DNA of 64,000 nt from Sphingorhabdus sp. YGSMI21 (GCF_002776575.1 NZ_CP022548.1:387001-451000); one strand, 5' to 3'. Shown: positions 1 to 8,540, counted from the first letter of the stretch. Numbers and translations are program-made. The notes: generated by a model from the letters alone, not told the origin.

Positions 1-641
1 TGCGGACGCTGAACGCCTTCGCGCAGGAGGATCTCAGCGCCTTCTTCTTCGATATCCGCAAGGATTGTCTCTATTGCGACGCGCCGGATGATCCGAAGCG
101 CATGGCCTATCGCACGGTGATGGACATTTTATTCCACGCGTTGACGCGCTATATCGCGCCGGTGCTGGTGTTTACCGCCGAGGAAATCTGGCAGAGCCGG
201 TTCCCGGATGAGGAGGATAGTATCCATCTCAAGGAATGGCCTGATTTCAAGGCGCTCACTACAGGTCATCCCAGCGAAGGCTGGGACCCAAATCAATCGA
301 CGAGCGGCTTGGACCCCAGCCTACGCTGGGGCGACGATGAGGTTGAGAAGTGGAACCTCGTCCGCGATGCCCGCGAAAAGGTGACCGAGGCGATTGAACC
401 GTTGCGGCGGGAAAAGACCATCCGGTCAAGCCTGGAAGCAGAGATTGTCTATCCAATGGCCGACCTGCCGATCAGCACCGAAGAATTTGCCGAGCTGGCG
501 ATTGTTGCGGATGTCACAGATGGTGCGGAAATCGCCGTGACCAAGACCGACAACCACAAATGCGGCCGCTGCTGGCGTTTGCTTCCCGAGGTGGAAGAAG
601 ACGGCGAGCTTTGCGGGCGTTGTGCGGAGGTTTTGGCGTGA
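1..641 (+). CDS. ileS: Isoleucyl-tRNA synthetase, C-terminal part (5' end outside window)
   Basis: This is the last ~212 codons of isoleucyl-tRNA synthetase, the cytoplasmic class Ia enzyme that charges tRNA-Ile. The open frame runs in from the window edge (first full codon at nt 3). It shows the anticodon-binding helical domain (ARYIAPVLVFTAEEIW-like segment, then EAIEPLRREKTIRSSLEAE) and ends in the C-terminal zinc-binding module with two CGRC pairs separated by 14 residues. An oddity is an extra stretch of about 24 residues (GHPSEGWDP...RWGDD) between the anticodon-binding helices, encoded by a palindromic repeat (265-335) and not expected in IleS. The frame stays open through it and both the upstream and downstream conserved parts are intact, so the enzyme is probably functional. 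It is followed by a repeat element and lspA, a common neighbour of ileS. Confidence 0.95.
   Translation, partial: RTLNAFAQEDLSAFFFDIRKDCLYCDAPDDPKRMAYRTVMDILFHALTRYIAPVLVFTAEEIWQSRFPDEEDSIHLKEWPDFKALTTGHPSEGWDPNQSTSGLDPSLRWGDDEVEKWNLVRDAREKVTEAIEPLRREKTIRSSLEAEIVYPMADLPISTEEFAELAIVADVTDGAEIAVTKTDNHKCGRCWRLLPEVEEDGELCGRCAEVLA
265..335. repeat. Palindromic repeat inserted in frame inside ileS
   Basis: A 71-bp element has 26-nt arms (265-290 and 310-335) that are inverted copies of each other, about 21 of 26 positions matching. The left arm itself folds as CCCAGC-GAAG-GCTGGG. The same core, CCCCAGC-CTTC-GCTGGGG, occurs alone at 62994-63011. The element is read through in the ileS frame without a stop. 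It resembles Rickettsia palindromic elements in behaviour, but no sequence relation is claimed. Confidence 0.85.
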
Positions 642-658
642 ACGACACTCTCTCACCC

Positions 659-736
659 GTCATCCTGAACTTGTTTCAGGACCTCCCGCGACAGAGCGCC
701 AAGCCCGGCGGGATCCTGAAACGAGTTCAGGATGAC
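659..736. repeat. Intergenic palindromic repeat between ileS and lspA
   Basis: The arms at 659-684 and 711-736 are inverted copies (about 23 of 26 matching, core CATCCTGAAC / GTTCAGGATG) around a GC-rich 26-nt centre. The transcript would form a long hairpin in the ileS-lspA gap. There is no T-tract, so it is more likely a dispersed repeat than a simple terminator. It differs in sequence from the element inside ileS. Confidence 0.8.
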
Positions 737-759
737 GAAACTCTTATCAGGCTTGCATC

Positions 760-1287
760 ATGACCGATAAAATCAAAAACTACCGCCGCATCGGCCTGGT
801 CATCGCCTTTCTGATCTTCATCCTCGATCAGGCGAGCAAATTTGTCGTCATGCAATTGCTGCAGCTGCCGGCCAGAGGGCAGATCGAGCTGATCCCCTTT
901 TTCAACCTGACCTGGGCCGAAAATTACGGGGTGTCGATGGGATTTTTGACCGCGTCATCCGATTTCCAGCGCTGGGCGCTGGTCGCGCTGACCGGTCTGA
1001 TCGGCTTTGCCGTTTTCATCTGGATGAACCGGGAAAAGGCAAAATGGGATATTTTCGCTCTGGCCATGGTCCTCGGCGGAGCGATGGGCAATATCGTCGA
1101 CCGCGCGCGGCTCGGCTATGTTGCCGACTTTGCCGATCTGCATATCGGCGAGTTCCGGCCCTTCCTGATTTTCAACCTCGCCGATGCCTGTATCAGCATC
1201 GGTGTGGTGATCCTGCTTGCACGGGCGCTGTTAATCCGCGAAAAGACGGATGAGACAAAAGAGGATGTTCAGCTTGACGAAAGTTGA
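760..1287 (+). CDS. lspA: Lipoprotein signal peptidase (signal peptidase II)
   Basis: A 175-residue inner-membrane aspartyl protease that cleaves the signal peptide of prolipoproteins after Lgt has lipidated the +1 cysteine. Four hydrophobic segments are visible (about residues 11-31, 70-90, 97-113 and 136-157). The family's catalytic aspartates are present: the VADF motif (D123) after GNIVDR, and FNLAD (D142). The length is usual for LspA. It lies downstream of ileS, a frequent arrangement, and upstream of a lipoprotein gene that would be one of its substrates. lgt, the preceding step in the pathway, is at 44746 in this window. The last codons overlap an upstream extension of the next reading frame, but that gene's better start is 1343. 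Confidence 0.97.
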   Translation: MTDKIKNYRRIGLVIAFLIFILDQASKFVVMQLLQLPARGQIELIPFFNLTWAENYGVSMGFLTASSDFQRWALVALTGLIGFAVFIWMNREKAKWDIFALAMVLGGAMGNIVDRARLGYVADFADLHIGEFRPFLIFNLADACISIGVVILLARALLIREKTDETKEDVQLDES

Positions 1288-1342
1288 CCTGTGTCAGGAG
1301 CGCGCTATCAGGCTCCGTAAGAGATTTTTGAGGGACAATATC

Positions 1343-1750
1343 ATGCGTAAATCCACCGTCGCTATCAGCCTTGTGTCGCTGGCCAGCCTGACCGCTTGCG
1401 GCTCCAGCGGGCTGTTTGACCGCGACCGGCCCGACGAATTCGCAGTTTCGCGCCAGCCACCGCTGGTCATCCCGCCCGATTTCACGCTGACCCCGCCCCA
1501 GCCCGGTCAGCCTCGCCCGCAAGCCGGCGGTTTGCAGCAGCAGACACTGGAAGCTCTTTTCGGTGGCCCGCAGGCACGCAGCGTAACCGAAAGCGCGGTT
1601 GTCGGCCTGGCCGGTGAATCCGACGCCGGCATTCGCTCTTCGGTCGGTGATCCGGAAACCTTCACCGTCGACAAGGGCAGCGTCACCCGCGACATCATCG
1701 CCGCACCCGAAGGCGACGGCCAGAACGCACAGGCCGCTACGCCGGATTGA
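1343..1750 (+). CDS. DUF3035 (BamF-type) outer-membrane lipoprotein
   Basis: A 135-residue lipoprotein. The signal peptide ends in a lipobox L-T-A-C with the lipidated cysteine at residue 19, and the next residues (GSS) favour the outer membrane. The conserved family block RPDEFAV...PPLVIPPDFTL is present at about residues 28-52. It matches DUF3035, named in Pfam after BamF, a subunit of the outer-membrane beta-barrel assembly complex of alphaproteobacteria. The tail is low-complexity, Q/G/P-rich and probably disordered. The start at 1343 is chosen because AGGGAC lies just upstream and the signal peptide begins there; an in-frame start at 1250 inside lspA would bury the signal. The BamF role is family knowledge, not visible directly. 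Confidence 0.85.
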   Translation: MRKSTVAISLVSLASLTACGSSGLFDRDRPDEFAVSRQPPLVIPPDFTLTPPQPGQPRPQAGGLQQQTLEALFGGPQARSVTESAVVGLAGESDAGIRSSVGDPETFTVDKGSVTRDIIAAPEGDGQNAQAATPD

Positions 1751-1753
1751 TTG

Positions 1754-1903
1754 TACCCCTGCGCAGGCAGGGGTCCATCTCGTGAAATTTAGGTTATAAT
1801 AATGGTTGGAGTGCAGAAGCGCTCGAGCCTTCAGCCCGTTATACTCGCTACCCCAATGTGCAGACGATAGTTCGGGAGATGGGCCCCTGCCTTCGCAGGG
1901 GCA
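1754..1903. repeat. MITE-like element with 28-bp terminal inverted repeats
   Basis: The terminal inverted repeats at 1754-1781 and 1876-1903 match at about 25 of 28 positions (ends ACCCCTGC...GTCCATCTC). Each arm also contains its own CCCCTGC/GCAGGGG hairpin. The 94-bp centre is AT-richer and carries no supported gene. It abuts the next repeat (1908) almost directly. Together with that repeat it fills the 326-bp gap between the BamF-like gene and the DUF167 gene. Confidence 0.8.
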
Positions 1904-1907
1904 CACC

Positions 1908-2070
1908 CCCTTCTCCCGTAAGGGAGAAGGATATGCAGCCTTATCGAGGAACGAGATTAGGCGTAATTGGATGAGGGTGTTCTGCTCTCTCGAGATTGGT
2001 ACACCCTCACCCAGCTGCGACTAGGCAACAAGCTGCCAAGTCTGCGCAACCCTCTCCCGTAAAGGAGAGA
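1908..2070. repeat. 163-bp dispersed repeat, copy 1
   Basis: Begins with the hairpin CCTTCTCCC-GTAA-GGGAGAAGG and ends with a second CTCTCCC/GGAGAG hairpin. The middle holds GAGGGTGT...ACACCCTC as a third inverted pair. The same architecture with identical length recurs at 2381-2543 in direct orientation. Conserved stretches include the block ACACCCTCACCCAGCTGCG and the block TCTGCGCAACCCTCTCCC. Function unknown. Confidence 0.85.
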
Positions 2071-2076
2071 AAATGT

Positions 2077-2367
2077 TCAATCAGGAACCGAGATTACCTT
2101 GGTCCGTGCATTGCCGCCCCGCACAATCTCCAGCGATGTCCTGGGCAGCCCGAGCGCTTTGGACAGCAGTTTCAGAACGGCCGCATTGGCTTTGCCATTC
2201 TCCGGCGTTGCGGTCACGCGGATCTGCAATATGCCGGCAGGTCCGTTCTCGCCCGGCAGGCTGATGCTGTTGTCGCTTGCATTGGGCGTGACTTTCACGG
2301 TCAATTCACCGCTCTCTATGAACGAGAGCATCTCGGACCGGGGCGGGAATGATGTCTTTCTTGCCAT
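2077..2367 (-). CDS. DUF167 (YggU) family small protein
   Basis: A 96-residue protein of the DUF167/YggU family. The diagnostic central block is present: VKVTPNAS near the start, LQIRVTATPENGKANAAVLKLLSKAL, and a C-terminal VRGGNARTKVI. The last two correspond to the family's GKAN and G..sr.K signatures. The family is a small alpha/beta fold of unknown biochemical function, frequently encoded near yggT in other bacteria (here yggT is separate, at 31454). The gene lies alone between two direct copies of a 163-bp repeat (1908 and 2381), so it probably has its own promoter or is read from within the repeat. Confidence 0.88.
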   Translation of the reverse strand: MARKTSFPPRSEMLSFIESGELTVKVTPNASDNSISLPGENGPAGILQIRVTATPENGKANAAVLKLLSKALGLPRTSLEIVRGGNARTKVISVPD

Positions 2368-2380
2368 TGTCTAACTATTT

Positions 2381-2543
2381 CCCTTCTCCCGTGAGGGAGA
2401 AGGATAGGGAGCCTTATGCGCGAAGCGGATTAGGCGGACTTGGATGAGGGTGTTTTTCAATCTGAAGCGCAGTACACCCTCACCCAGCTGCGACTAGCAA
2501 ACAAGTTTGCAAGTCTGCGCAACCCTCTCCCTTAAGGGAGAGG
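2381..2543. repeat. 163-bp dispersed repeat, copy 2
   Basis: The same length, order of hairpins and orientation as the copy at 1908-2070. Hairpins: CCTTCTCCC-GTGA-GGGAGAAGG at the left, TGAGGGTGT...ACACCCTCA in the middle, CCCTCTCCC-TTAA-GGGAGAGGG at the right. It ends 9 bp from the purH stop codon, so in the leftward direction the right-hand hairpin may also end purH transcription. Confidence 0.85.
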
Positions 2544-2552
2544 GAAGAACAC

Positions 2553-4145
2553 CTAATGCCGGAAATGCCGCATGCCGGTGAACAGCATCGCCAGACCCGC
2601 TTCGTCCGCCGCCGCAATCACCTCGTCGTCGCGGATTGAACCACCCGGCTGAATCACCGCTGTTGCGCCCGCTTCGACAGCAGCCAGCAGGCCGTCGGCG
2701 AAGGGGAAGAAGGCGTCGGAGGCGACTGCTGATCCGATGGTGCGGCTTTCGCTCCAACCGGCTTTTTCCGCAGCATCCTTGGCTTTCCACGCAGCAATGC
2801 GCGCCGATTCGAGCCGGTTCATCTGGCCGGCACCGACACCCGCTGTCGATCCGTCCTTGGCATAGACAATGGCGTTGGATTTGACATGCTTGGCGACGGT
2901 CCAGGCGAAGAGGCAATCGGCCATTTCCTGCTCGCTCGGCTGGCGCTTGGTGACGCATTTCAGATCAGCCTCGGCAATCTGGCCATTGTCGCGCGACTGC
3001 AGCAGGAAGCCGCCGGCGATCGATTTGAAGCCCATGCCGGTGCGGGCCGGGTCGGGCAGTTCGCCGGTGAGCAGCAGGCGCAGGTTTTTCTTCTGGGCAA
3101 AGATCGCCTTTGCCTCGTCATTCGCGCTCGGGGCACAAACGACTTCGGTGAAGATACCGGTCATTGCTTCCGCCGCCGGGCCATCGAGTGGCCGGTTGAC
3201 CGCGATGATGCCGCCAAAGGCAGAGACGCTGTCGCAGGCCAGAGCCGCTTTATAGGCGTCGAGGATATTGTCCGCGCTGGCCACACCGCAAGGATTGGCG
3301 TGCTTGACGATCACCACGGTCGGCGGGCCATCGCGAAATTCGCTGACCAGCTCGAGCGCGGCGTCCGCGTCATTATAATTATTATAGCTGAGCGCCTTGC
3401 CCTGCAGCTGCTCTGCCTGGGCAATCCCGCTCGCGGACGGGCCGTCGGGCAAATAGAGCGCCGCGCTCTGGTGGGGATTCTCGCCATAGCGCAACTCGAC
3501 CGGACGGCTCATGGTGACCGGCAGCGTGTCGGGGAAAATCTTGCCCTGATCGGCAAAGCCGAACCATTGCGCGATCATGCTGTCATAGCTGGCGGTCGCA
3601 GCAAAGGCCTTGGCCGCCATATTCTTGCGGAAGGCCAGCGAGGTGCCGCCGTCATTCTCCTGCAGTTCGGTCAGCAAAGTGTCATAGTCGGAAGGGTCGG
3701 TGACGATGGTGACGAAGTCATGGTTCTTCGCCGCGCTGCGCACCATCGAAGGCCCGCCGATATCGATATTCTCGATAATCTCGTCGCGTTCCGCGCCCTT
3801 GGCAACGGTCTGCGCGAAGGGATAGAGATTGACGATCACCAGATCGATCCCGGCAATATCATGTTCTTCCATCGAAGCGACATGGCCGGCGTCATCGCGC
3901 CGGGCGAGCAGGCCACCGTGGACCTTGGGATGGAGCGTCTTGACCCGGCCATCCATCATTTCGGGAAACTGGGTGACATCGCTGATATCGGCAACCTCGA
4001 GACCCGCTTCGCGCAGCGCCTTGGCCGTGCCGCCGGTCGAGATCAGCGCAACGCCCATCGCCGCCAGTTTCTGGCCGAGATCAGCGAGGCCGCTTTTGTC
4101 CGAAACCGACAAAAGCGCGCGTTTGATTTTGATATTCTCTGTCAT
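2553..4145 (-). CDS. purH: Bifunctional AICAR transformylase / IMP cyclohydrolase
   Basis: A 530-residue cytoplasmic enzyme for the last two steps of IMP synthesis: formyl transfer from 10-formyl-THF to AICAR, then ring closure. The N-terminal MGS-like cyclohydrolase domain (about 1-200) shows [12 protein letters not shown] and [10 protein letters not shown], then [14 protein letters not shown]. The C-terminal transformylase domain shows [10 protein letters not shown] with the catalytic Lys-His pair and [14 protein letters not shown]. Length is typical. It starts only 2 nt after the upstream heparinase-like gene, so the two are co-transcribed with rpe. FolD (30561) supplies the formyl-folate pathway it depends on. 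Confidence 0.98.
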   Translation of the reverse strand: MTENIKIKRALLSVSDKSGLADLGQKLAAMGVALISTGGTAKALREAGLEVADISDVTQFPEMMDGRVKTLHPKVHGGLLARRDDAGHVASMEEHDIAGIDLVIVNLYPFAQTVAKGAERDEIIENIDIGGPSMVRSAAKNHDFVTIVTDPSDYDTLLTELQENDGGTSLAFRKNMAAKAFAATASYDSMIAQWFGFADQGKIFPDTLPVTMSRPVELRYGENPHQSAALYLPDGPSASGIAQAEQLQGKALSYNNYNDADAALELVSEFRDGPPTVVIVKHANPCGVASADNILDAYKAALACDSVSAFGGIIAVNRPLDGPAAEAMTGIFTEVVCAPSANDEAKAIFAQKKNLRLLLTGELPDPARTGMGFKSIAGGFLLQSRDNGQIAEADLKCVTKRQPSEQEMADCLFAWTVAKHVKSNAIVYAKDGSTAGVGAGQMNRLESARIAAWKAKDAAEKAGWSESRTIGSAVASDAFFPFADGLLAAVEAGATAVIQPGGSIRDDEVIAAADEAGLAMLFTGMRHFRH

Positions 4146-4147
4146 TC

Positions 4148-5935
4148 TTACCCCATATGTTTGAGCAGCCAGCCGGTGGCGCCGCCGCCCCTGCCCACTG
4201 CTCCGGAAATTACCATCTGCATGACATCATGGCCTATGCCCATGCCGTCGACCCAGACGCTTTCCTCCAGTTTGATTTCTCCGCTGGTCGAGCGGAATTG
4301 CCACAGATTCCCGTCCTTCAGGCGCAACAAGACGCCCTTTCCTTCCGAGATCAGGTCGGTTTCTATATCAGGCCCGAGATGGAAGCGCAGCGCATATTCG
4401 ATATCATTTTTGCGCCGCCGGCGCTTTTTGCCATCCGGTATCAGCATATCCTCGCCGCGCAGCTCCAGACCATCCGATCGGACCAGCAGCAAACGCTTGT
4501 GGATCAGACCAAAGCGCTTTGCATAGCCGTCGTGGCTGGCTTCCAGCCGGGTGGCATTTTCGACGTCGCGGCGGAACAGTTCGACTTCGCTGACCCCGCG
4601 GCCCAGCTTGCCATCGGGCAGGATCGAGGTGCTGTTGCTGTCGGCGATACATAGGGTGCTGTGAGCAGCAGTGGTGCGCAACCCGCGTGCGAGCGCCGCC
4701 GGGATGGTCGCGCCAACCAGCCCCGCCCCGCCGCAATTGCTGATGATCCGGCAGTCGCCGTTGGAAAATTCAAAGGCAAGTGTCGAGGCGCAACCGGCCA
4801 CCGCCATCCGCGCGATCGGCGGCGGCGCCGCGTCAAGGACCAGCACCGAGCGACCGGAAGAAACCCGCTGATAACCCCATTCATGCGCCTGCCGCAGCGG
4901 CCTGGCCCGAACGCCGCTGGCTTCCACCACTTGCGCGATCTGCTCCGCCGAAGTGGCGCCACTGCCCTGCCAGTTGCCGAGGGTTCCGTCAAAATGGGTG
5001 AGCGCGGTGAGCGGCGGCACCGCCTTGTTGAGCGCTTCCTCGAGAAAGGCCGGTGCGTCTTCCTTGCGCGCAATATAGACCTGTTTCAGCATCGACAGCA
5101 GGATCACCGCATCGATCTGGTTGAGCGGCGAGCGCGAGACAGAGCCGCCGTCGGCAAAGAAAAACTCGCCCATCGCCTTTTCCAGCCCCGCTTCGCCGAC
5201 AATCTGGCGGACGCGTCCTTCGGGGAGCAGCAGCGAGGCCGCGACGACACCGCTCCACGCGACCAGCCGGCCAAGACTGCTGTTGGCCTTGTCGGCGGTC
5301 CGGTCGAGATGGCGGGCGGTGCGGGCGATATTGTTGAGCAGTTTCGAACGGTAAATCAGATCCCGCGAGGACAGGATGAGCGGCGCGTGGCTGGCCCATA
5401 TCAGCAATCGCCAGCCGCAATTGTCGGGCCGCCAGGCCGGTTGGCGAATCGTGTCGCCATTGGCGTCGAGCCACTGGGTCATCAGCTTTTCCGCCACCGG
5501 CAGTGCCTGATCGCGGGACGCCGCCGTATCGAGATCGCGCAGCCACTGGAAACGGTGAACATAATCCTCGAATTGCGGCGGCAGCTTGAGCTCGGCAAAA
5601 TCTATATTGTCGTGCTTCTTCTTGAGGCCTCGGAACAGGAAGAAACCGGCGCGTACCGCAACGCCCTGGACCCGGTCGCCGTCCACCGGATCGACCGGCA
5701 CTGCCAGCAGCCGCAAGGGCAATTTCCCCGACAGGCGCAGCCGGTGCAGCGGCATCCGCCAAGTCATCCGGTAATAGAGCATCGTCGCTTGCTGGGCGAG
5801 CGACTGGCCGCGGTCGCGGTCGTGGCGCAAGGTCAGGCTGCGGCCTTCGCCTATGGTGTCATTGTCGTCATTAGTGTCTGGCTGGTCCGGGTCGCCATCG
5901 CCCAGATCAAGCCGGTCAGATCTGCCCGTGGTCAT
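4148..5935 (-). CDS. Heparinase II/III family protein
   Basis: A 595-residue protein matching the heparinase II/III-like family by overall layout. An alpha-helical N-terminal half (about 100-340, with [16 protein letters not shown] and the [15 protein letters not shown] segment) is followed by a beta-rich C-terminal half (about 360-580, with [19 protein letters not shown] and [21 protein letters not shown]). No signal peptide is seen; the first ~50 residues are charged and Asp-rich. It overlaps rpe by 4 nt upstream and lies 2 nt before purH, an order common in sphingomonads. The true substrate is unknown: the family includes polysaccharide lyases, but these purH-linked members have no demonstrated activity that I know of. 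Confidence 0.82.
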   Translation of the reverse strand: MTTGRSDRLDLGDGDPDQPDTNDDNDTIGEGRSLTLRHDRDRGQSLAQQATMLYYRMTWRMPLHRLRLSGKLPLRLLAVPVDPVDGDRVQGVAVRAGFFLFRGLKKKHDNIDFAELKLPPQFEDYVHRFQWLRDLDTAASRDQALPVAEKLMTQWLDANGDTIRQPAWRPDNCGWRLLIWASHAPLILSSRDLIYRSKLLNNIARTARHLDRTADKANSSLGRLVAWSGVVAASLLLPEGRVRQIVGEAGLEKAMGEFFFADGGSVSRSPLNQIDAVILLSMLKQVYIARKEDAPAFLEEALNKAVPPLTALTHFDGTLGNWQGSGATSAEQIAQVVEASGVRARPLRQAHEWGYQRVSSGRSVLVLDAAPPPIARMAVAGCASTLAFEFSNGDCRIISNCGGAGLVGATIPAALARGLRTTAAHSTLCIADSNSTSILPDGKLGRGVSEVELFRRDVENATRLEASHDGYAKRFGLIHKRLLLVRSDGLELRGEDMLIPDGKKRRRRKNDIEYALRFHLGPDIETDLISEGKGVLLRLKDGNLWQFRSTSGEIKLEESVWVDGMGIGHDVMQMVISGAVGRGGGATGWLLKHMG

Positions 5936-6594
5936 TCACCCCTCAGGCCGCGGATATTGGCGGCATATTGATCGGGCCCGCCCCGGAAGGTAGCGGTGCC
6001 GGCCACCAATGTATCGGCACCGGCGGCAATCGCCTTGGGCGCGGTGTTGAGATCAATGCCGCCATCCACTTCCAGTCTTATGTCCTTGCCGGTGGCGGTA
6101 ATCCGTTTGCGGATCGCCTCGATCTTGCGCAGCTGGCTGTCGATGAAGCTCTGCCCGCCAAAGCCCGGATTGACGCTCATCACCAGAATCAGGTCAAGAT
6201 CGTCGATCAGATAGTCGAGTATGTCGAGCGGAGTCGCCGGATTGAGCACCAGGCCGGCCTGCTTGCCGAGCGACTGGATGGTCTGCACCGTGCGATGAGG
6301 ATGCGGGCCCGCTTCCGGATGGAAGGAGATGATGTCGGCGCCCGCTTCGGCAAAATCCTCGAGAAACTGGTCGACCGGCGATATCATCAGATGGACGTCG
6401 AATGGTTTGGCACTGTGCGGCCGCAGCGCTTTGACCACTGCCGGCCCGATGGTAATATTGGGAACGAAATGGCCGTCCATCACGTCGACATGCACCCAGT
6501 CGCAGCCGGCCTTGTCTATGGCCTGCACCTCTTCGCCCAGCCGGGCAAAATCGGCAGAAAGGATGGAGGGGGCAATACGGATGCTGTCGGACAT
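5932..6594 (-). CDS. rpe: Ribulose-phosphate 3-epimerase
   Basis: A 220-residue TIM-barrel enzyme interconverting ribulose-5-phosphate and xylulose-5-phosphate in the pentose phosphate pathway. The family motifs are all present: APSILSADFARLGEE at the N-terminus, HVDVMDGHFVPNITIGP with metal-binding His and Asp, MSVNPGFGGQSF, and the second catalytic Asp in LEVDGGI. Length is normal. Its stop overlaps the start of the heparinase-like gene (ATGA-type), and rsmB lies 120 bp upstream on the same strand. Confidence 0.98.
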   Translation of the reverse strand: MSDSIRIAPSILSADFARLGEEVQAIDKAGCDWVHVDVMDGHFVPNITIGPAVVKALRPHSAKPFDVHLMISPVDQFLEDFAEAGADIISFHPEAGPHPHRTVQTIQSLGKQAGLVLNPATPLDILDYLIDDLDLILVMSVNPGFGGQSFIDSQLRKIEAIRKRITATGKDIRLEVDGGIDLNTAPKAIAAGADTLVAGTATFRGGPDQYAANIRGLRGE

Positions 6595-6714
6595 GGCACT
6601 TCCTTAAACTATGCCCGGCAGTAGGATTTTTGAACCGGGCAAGCAAGACGCTATTATGGCAGTGCCACAGTCCCTTGTGGACAGATTGGGGACAGGTTCA
6701 CAATATATAGAAAA

Positions 6715-7992
6715 TCAGCTTTTGCGAACCAGCCGGGCGATGAAAAATCCGTCGACATGGCCCTGTTCGGCGAGCATTGTCGGCAAGGTCCGGACGCTGC
6801 CGGATTCGGTCGGTGCTATGCCGGCGGGCAGCTCGTCACCACGGACCGGATCGATGGCGAACTGGTCATGACGCTCGAGAAAAGCCTCGATCTGCTCTTC
6901 GCCTTCTTCGGGTTCCAACGAGCAGACCGCATAGACCAGGGTCCCGCCGGGCTTCACCCAGGCTGCGGTCCTGTCGAGCAAGGCGCGCTGCACTTCGGCG
7001 CGGTCCTCGATCTGGCGGGAGCCGATGCAGTGCAGCACATCCGGGTGACGCCGGTAGATGCCGGTGGCGCTGCACGGCGCGTCCAGCAGGACAGCATCGG
7101 CGGGCTCCGCCGGCTCCCATTGCATCAGGTCAGCAATGACTTCTTCCGCTTGCAACTGGGTCCGGGCCAGATTGTCCTGAAAGCGCTCCATTCTTTTGGC
7201 GCTATTGTCCACGGAAATCACTTTCCATCCGGCGCTGGCCAGCTGCATTGTCTTGCCGCCAGGTGCGGCACAGAGATCGAATATGGTCCGGTCCTTGCCT
7301 TCCCCTAGCAACCGGGCGGGAATTGACGCGGCCAGATCCTGTACCCAGAAAGCGCCTGCATCAAAACCGTCCAGCTCGGTCACTGGAAGAGTTGGAAGCA
7401 TCCTGAGATGTTTCGGCGCAAGCTTCTCGCCCTCCAGCGTGCCGACATCGTCGGACTGGAAGCTGAGGTCGAGCGGTGCGGGCGCGGCCCAGGCCTTGCT
7501 CGCGGCATTGGCGACATCCTCGCCCCAGTTGCTGGTCAAGCGATCGAGCGTTTCGCCGGGAATTTCCGGATATTCCGGCAGTTTCAGCTTGCCCGATTCG
7601 ACGCCACGCATGACGGTCGAGAAGACACCGTGCACCAACCGGCGCGGGCCGCCATGAACCAGCGGCAAGGCGGTCGAAATCGCGGCATGTTGCGGCGTGT
7701 CGAGGATCAGCACCTGCGCCAGCGCGATGCGCAGCGCCATCCGCGCCTTCGCGTCATCGGCCAGCCGGTTGCGGGTCGCGCTGTCGATCATCGCGTCGAG
7801 CGCACTCATCCAGCGCAGCACATTGGCGGCGATATTATGCGCCAGCGCCTTGTCCGACGGATTGGACAGCTTTCCCGTAGCCGCAGGCATTGCCTGATCC
7901 AGCGTCTCGCCGCGCCGGCAGACGGCGTCGAGCAGGCGAATGGCGGACTGGCGTGTAGCGAGGCCGGGAATCTTGTTGTTGGGTTCGTTCAT
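6715..7992 (-). CDS. rsmB: RsmB-family 16S rRNA m5C methyltransferase
   Basis: A 425-residue RNA (cytosine-5) methyltransferase of the RsmB/NOP2 family. An N-terminal NusB-like helical domain (about 10-140, with ALAQVLILDTPQHAAIS and LVHGVFSTVMR) precedes the SAM-dependent domain. That domain shows DLCAAPGGKTMQLA (SAM binding), DAPCSATGIYRRHPD (general Cys) and YAVCSLEPEEGEEQ (catalytic Cys). The start at 7992 (MNEPNNK) is preferred over an upstream ATG at 8067, because the extra 25 residues would be encoded by the dispersed repeat at 8001-8124. Assignment to C967 specifically rests on family and the NusB-like domain. Confidence 0.92.
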   Translation of the reverse strand: MNEPNNKIPGLATRQSAIRLLDAVCRRGETLDQAMPAATGKLSNPSDKALAHNIAANVLRWMSALDAMIDSATRNRLADDAKARMALRIALAQVLILDTPQHAAISTALPLVHGGPRRLVHGVFSTVMRGVESGKLKLPEYPEIPGETLDRLTSNWGEDVANAASKAWAAPAPLDLSFQSDDVGTLEGEKLAPKHLRMLPTLPVTELDGFDAGAFWVQDLAASIPARLLGEGKDRTIFDLCAAPGGKTMQLASAGWKVISVDNSAKRMERFQDNLARTQLQAEEVIADLMQWEPAEPADAVLLDAPCSATGIYRRHPDVLHCIGSRQIEDRAEVQRALLDRTAAWVKPGGTLVYAVCSLEPEEGEEQIEAFLERHDQFAIDPVRGDELPAGIAPTESGSVRTLPTMLAEQGHVDGFFIARLVRKS

Positions 7993-8000
7993 TGATCTTT

Positions 8001-8124
8001 TCCGCACTGCTTGCCCCGCAAAGCCGGGCCCGGCGCAAACCGGATGGCTTGCGCTGCCGCACCGCATAGACCTTCCCGCGTTTCGATCAAGCTTTTGGAT
8101 GGAGCGGGGACTGGGACGCAGAAG
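8001..8124. repeat. 124-bp dispersed direct repeat, copy A
   Basis: Starts TCCGCACTGCTTGCCCCGC and ends GGACGCAGAAG. It aligns without gaps to 12282-12405, with about 12 differences in 124 positions. It lies between rsmB and the Coq4-like gene and marks one edge of the four-gene block 8187-12033. Confidence 0.88.
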
Positions 8125-8186
8125 GACATTTCGGGAGAAGACCGAGCAATTATCACACTCTCAGCCAAAATCGGGCTCAGCTTGAT

Positions 8187-8540
8187 CTAACGGCCATTCC
8201 GTCCACGCTCGAACGCCCGCCAGGTGGCCACCGGATAGCGGACGAGACCAAGGGCCATCAGCACCATACAAAGCCCTCGCGCCCGCCAGTCCTGATAGCA
8301 TCCCATGCCGGTCTCCCATGCCGCGACAAGCAATTCGCCTCTGGCGCTCGTATCATAGCCGGTTATCAGATGATGCGCGTCATGTTGCGCCAGAATTTCT
8401 CGCCGCCAGCGGAAATTGGGGAGCGGCAGTTCCAGCGGGCCAAGCGCCGCCATCCAGACCGGAGACGATTCCGCGGCGAGGTCGAACCCGTTCTCCTGAC
8501 GGAACGTGGCTATCTTCTTCGGCTCGGCATCAGCCATCAT
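8187..8540 (-). CDS. Small Coq4-like protein with HDxxHx11E motif
   Basis: A 117-residue protein not recognisable at full length, but it carries H53-D54-x-x-H57 followed after exactly 11 residues by E69, in the context AQHDAHHLITGYDTSARGE. This is the zinc/metal motif of the Coq4 family, which acts in ubiquinone ring modification, including the typical TGY...GE surroundings. The C-terminal half has a hydrophobic helix (about residues 82-100). It is roughly half the length of typical Coq4 proteins, so it may be a minimal or divergent relative. It overlaps the desaturase gene by 11 nt and must be co-transcribed with it. The role is inferred; a part in lipid or quinone metabolism fits both motif and neighbour. 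Confidence 0.6.
   Translation of the reverse strand: MMADAEPKKIATFRQENGFDLAAESSPVWMAALGPLELPLPNFRWRREILAQHDAHHLITGYDTSARGELLVAAWETGMGCYQDWRARGLCMVLMALGLVRYPVATWRAFERGRNGR

Noticed and set aside
1908..2543. CRISPR-like array
   Set aside because: Only two long copies separated by a gene; no short regular repeats or cas genes.
2886..4526. Long open frame on the plus strand opposite purH
   Set aside because: Exact antisense of purH and the heparinase-like 3' end; composition is the usual Arg/Gly/Ala-rich shadow of high-GC genes.
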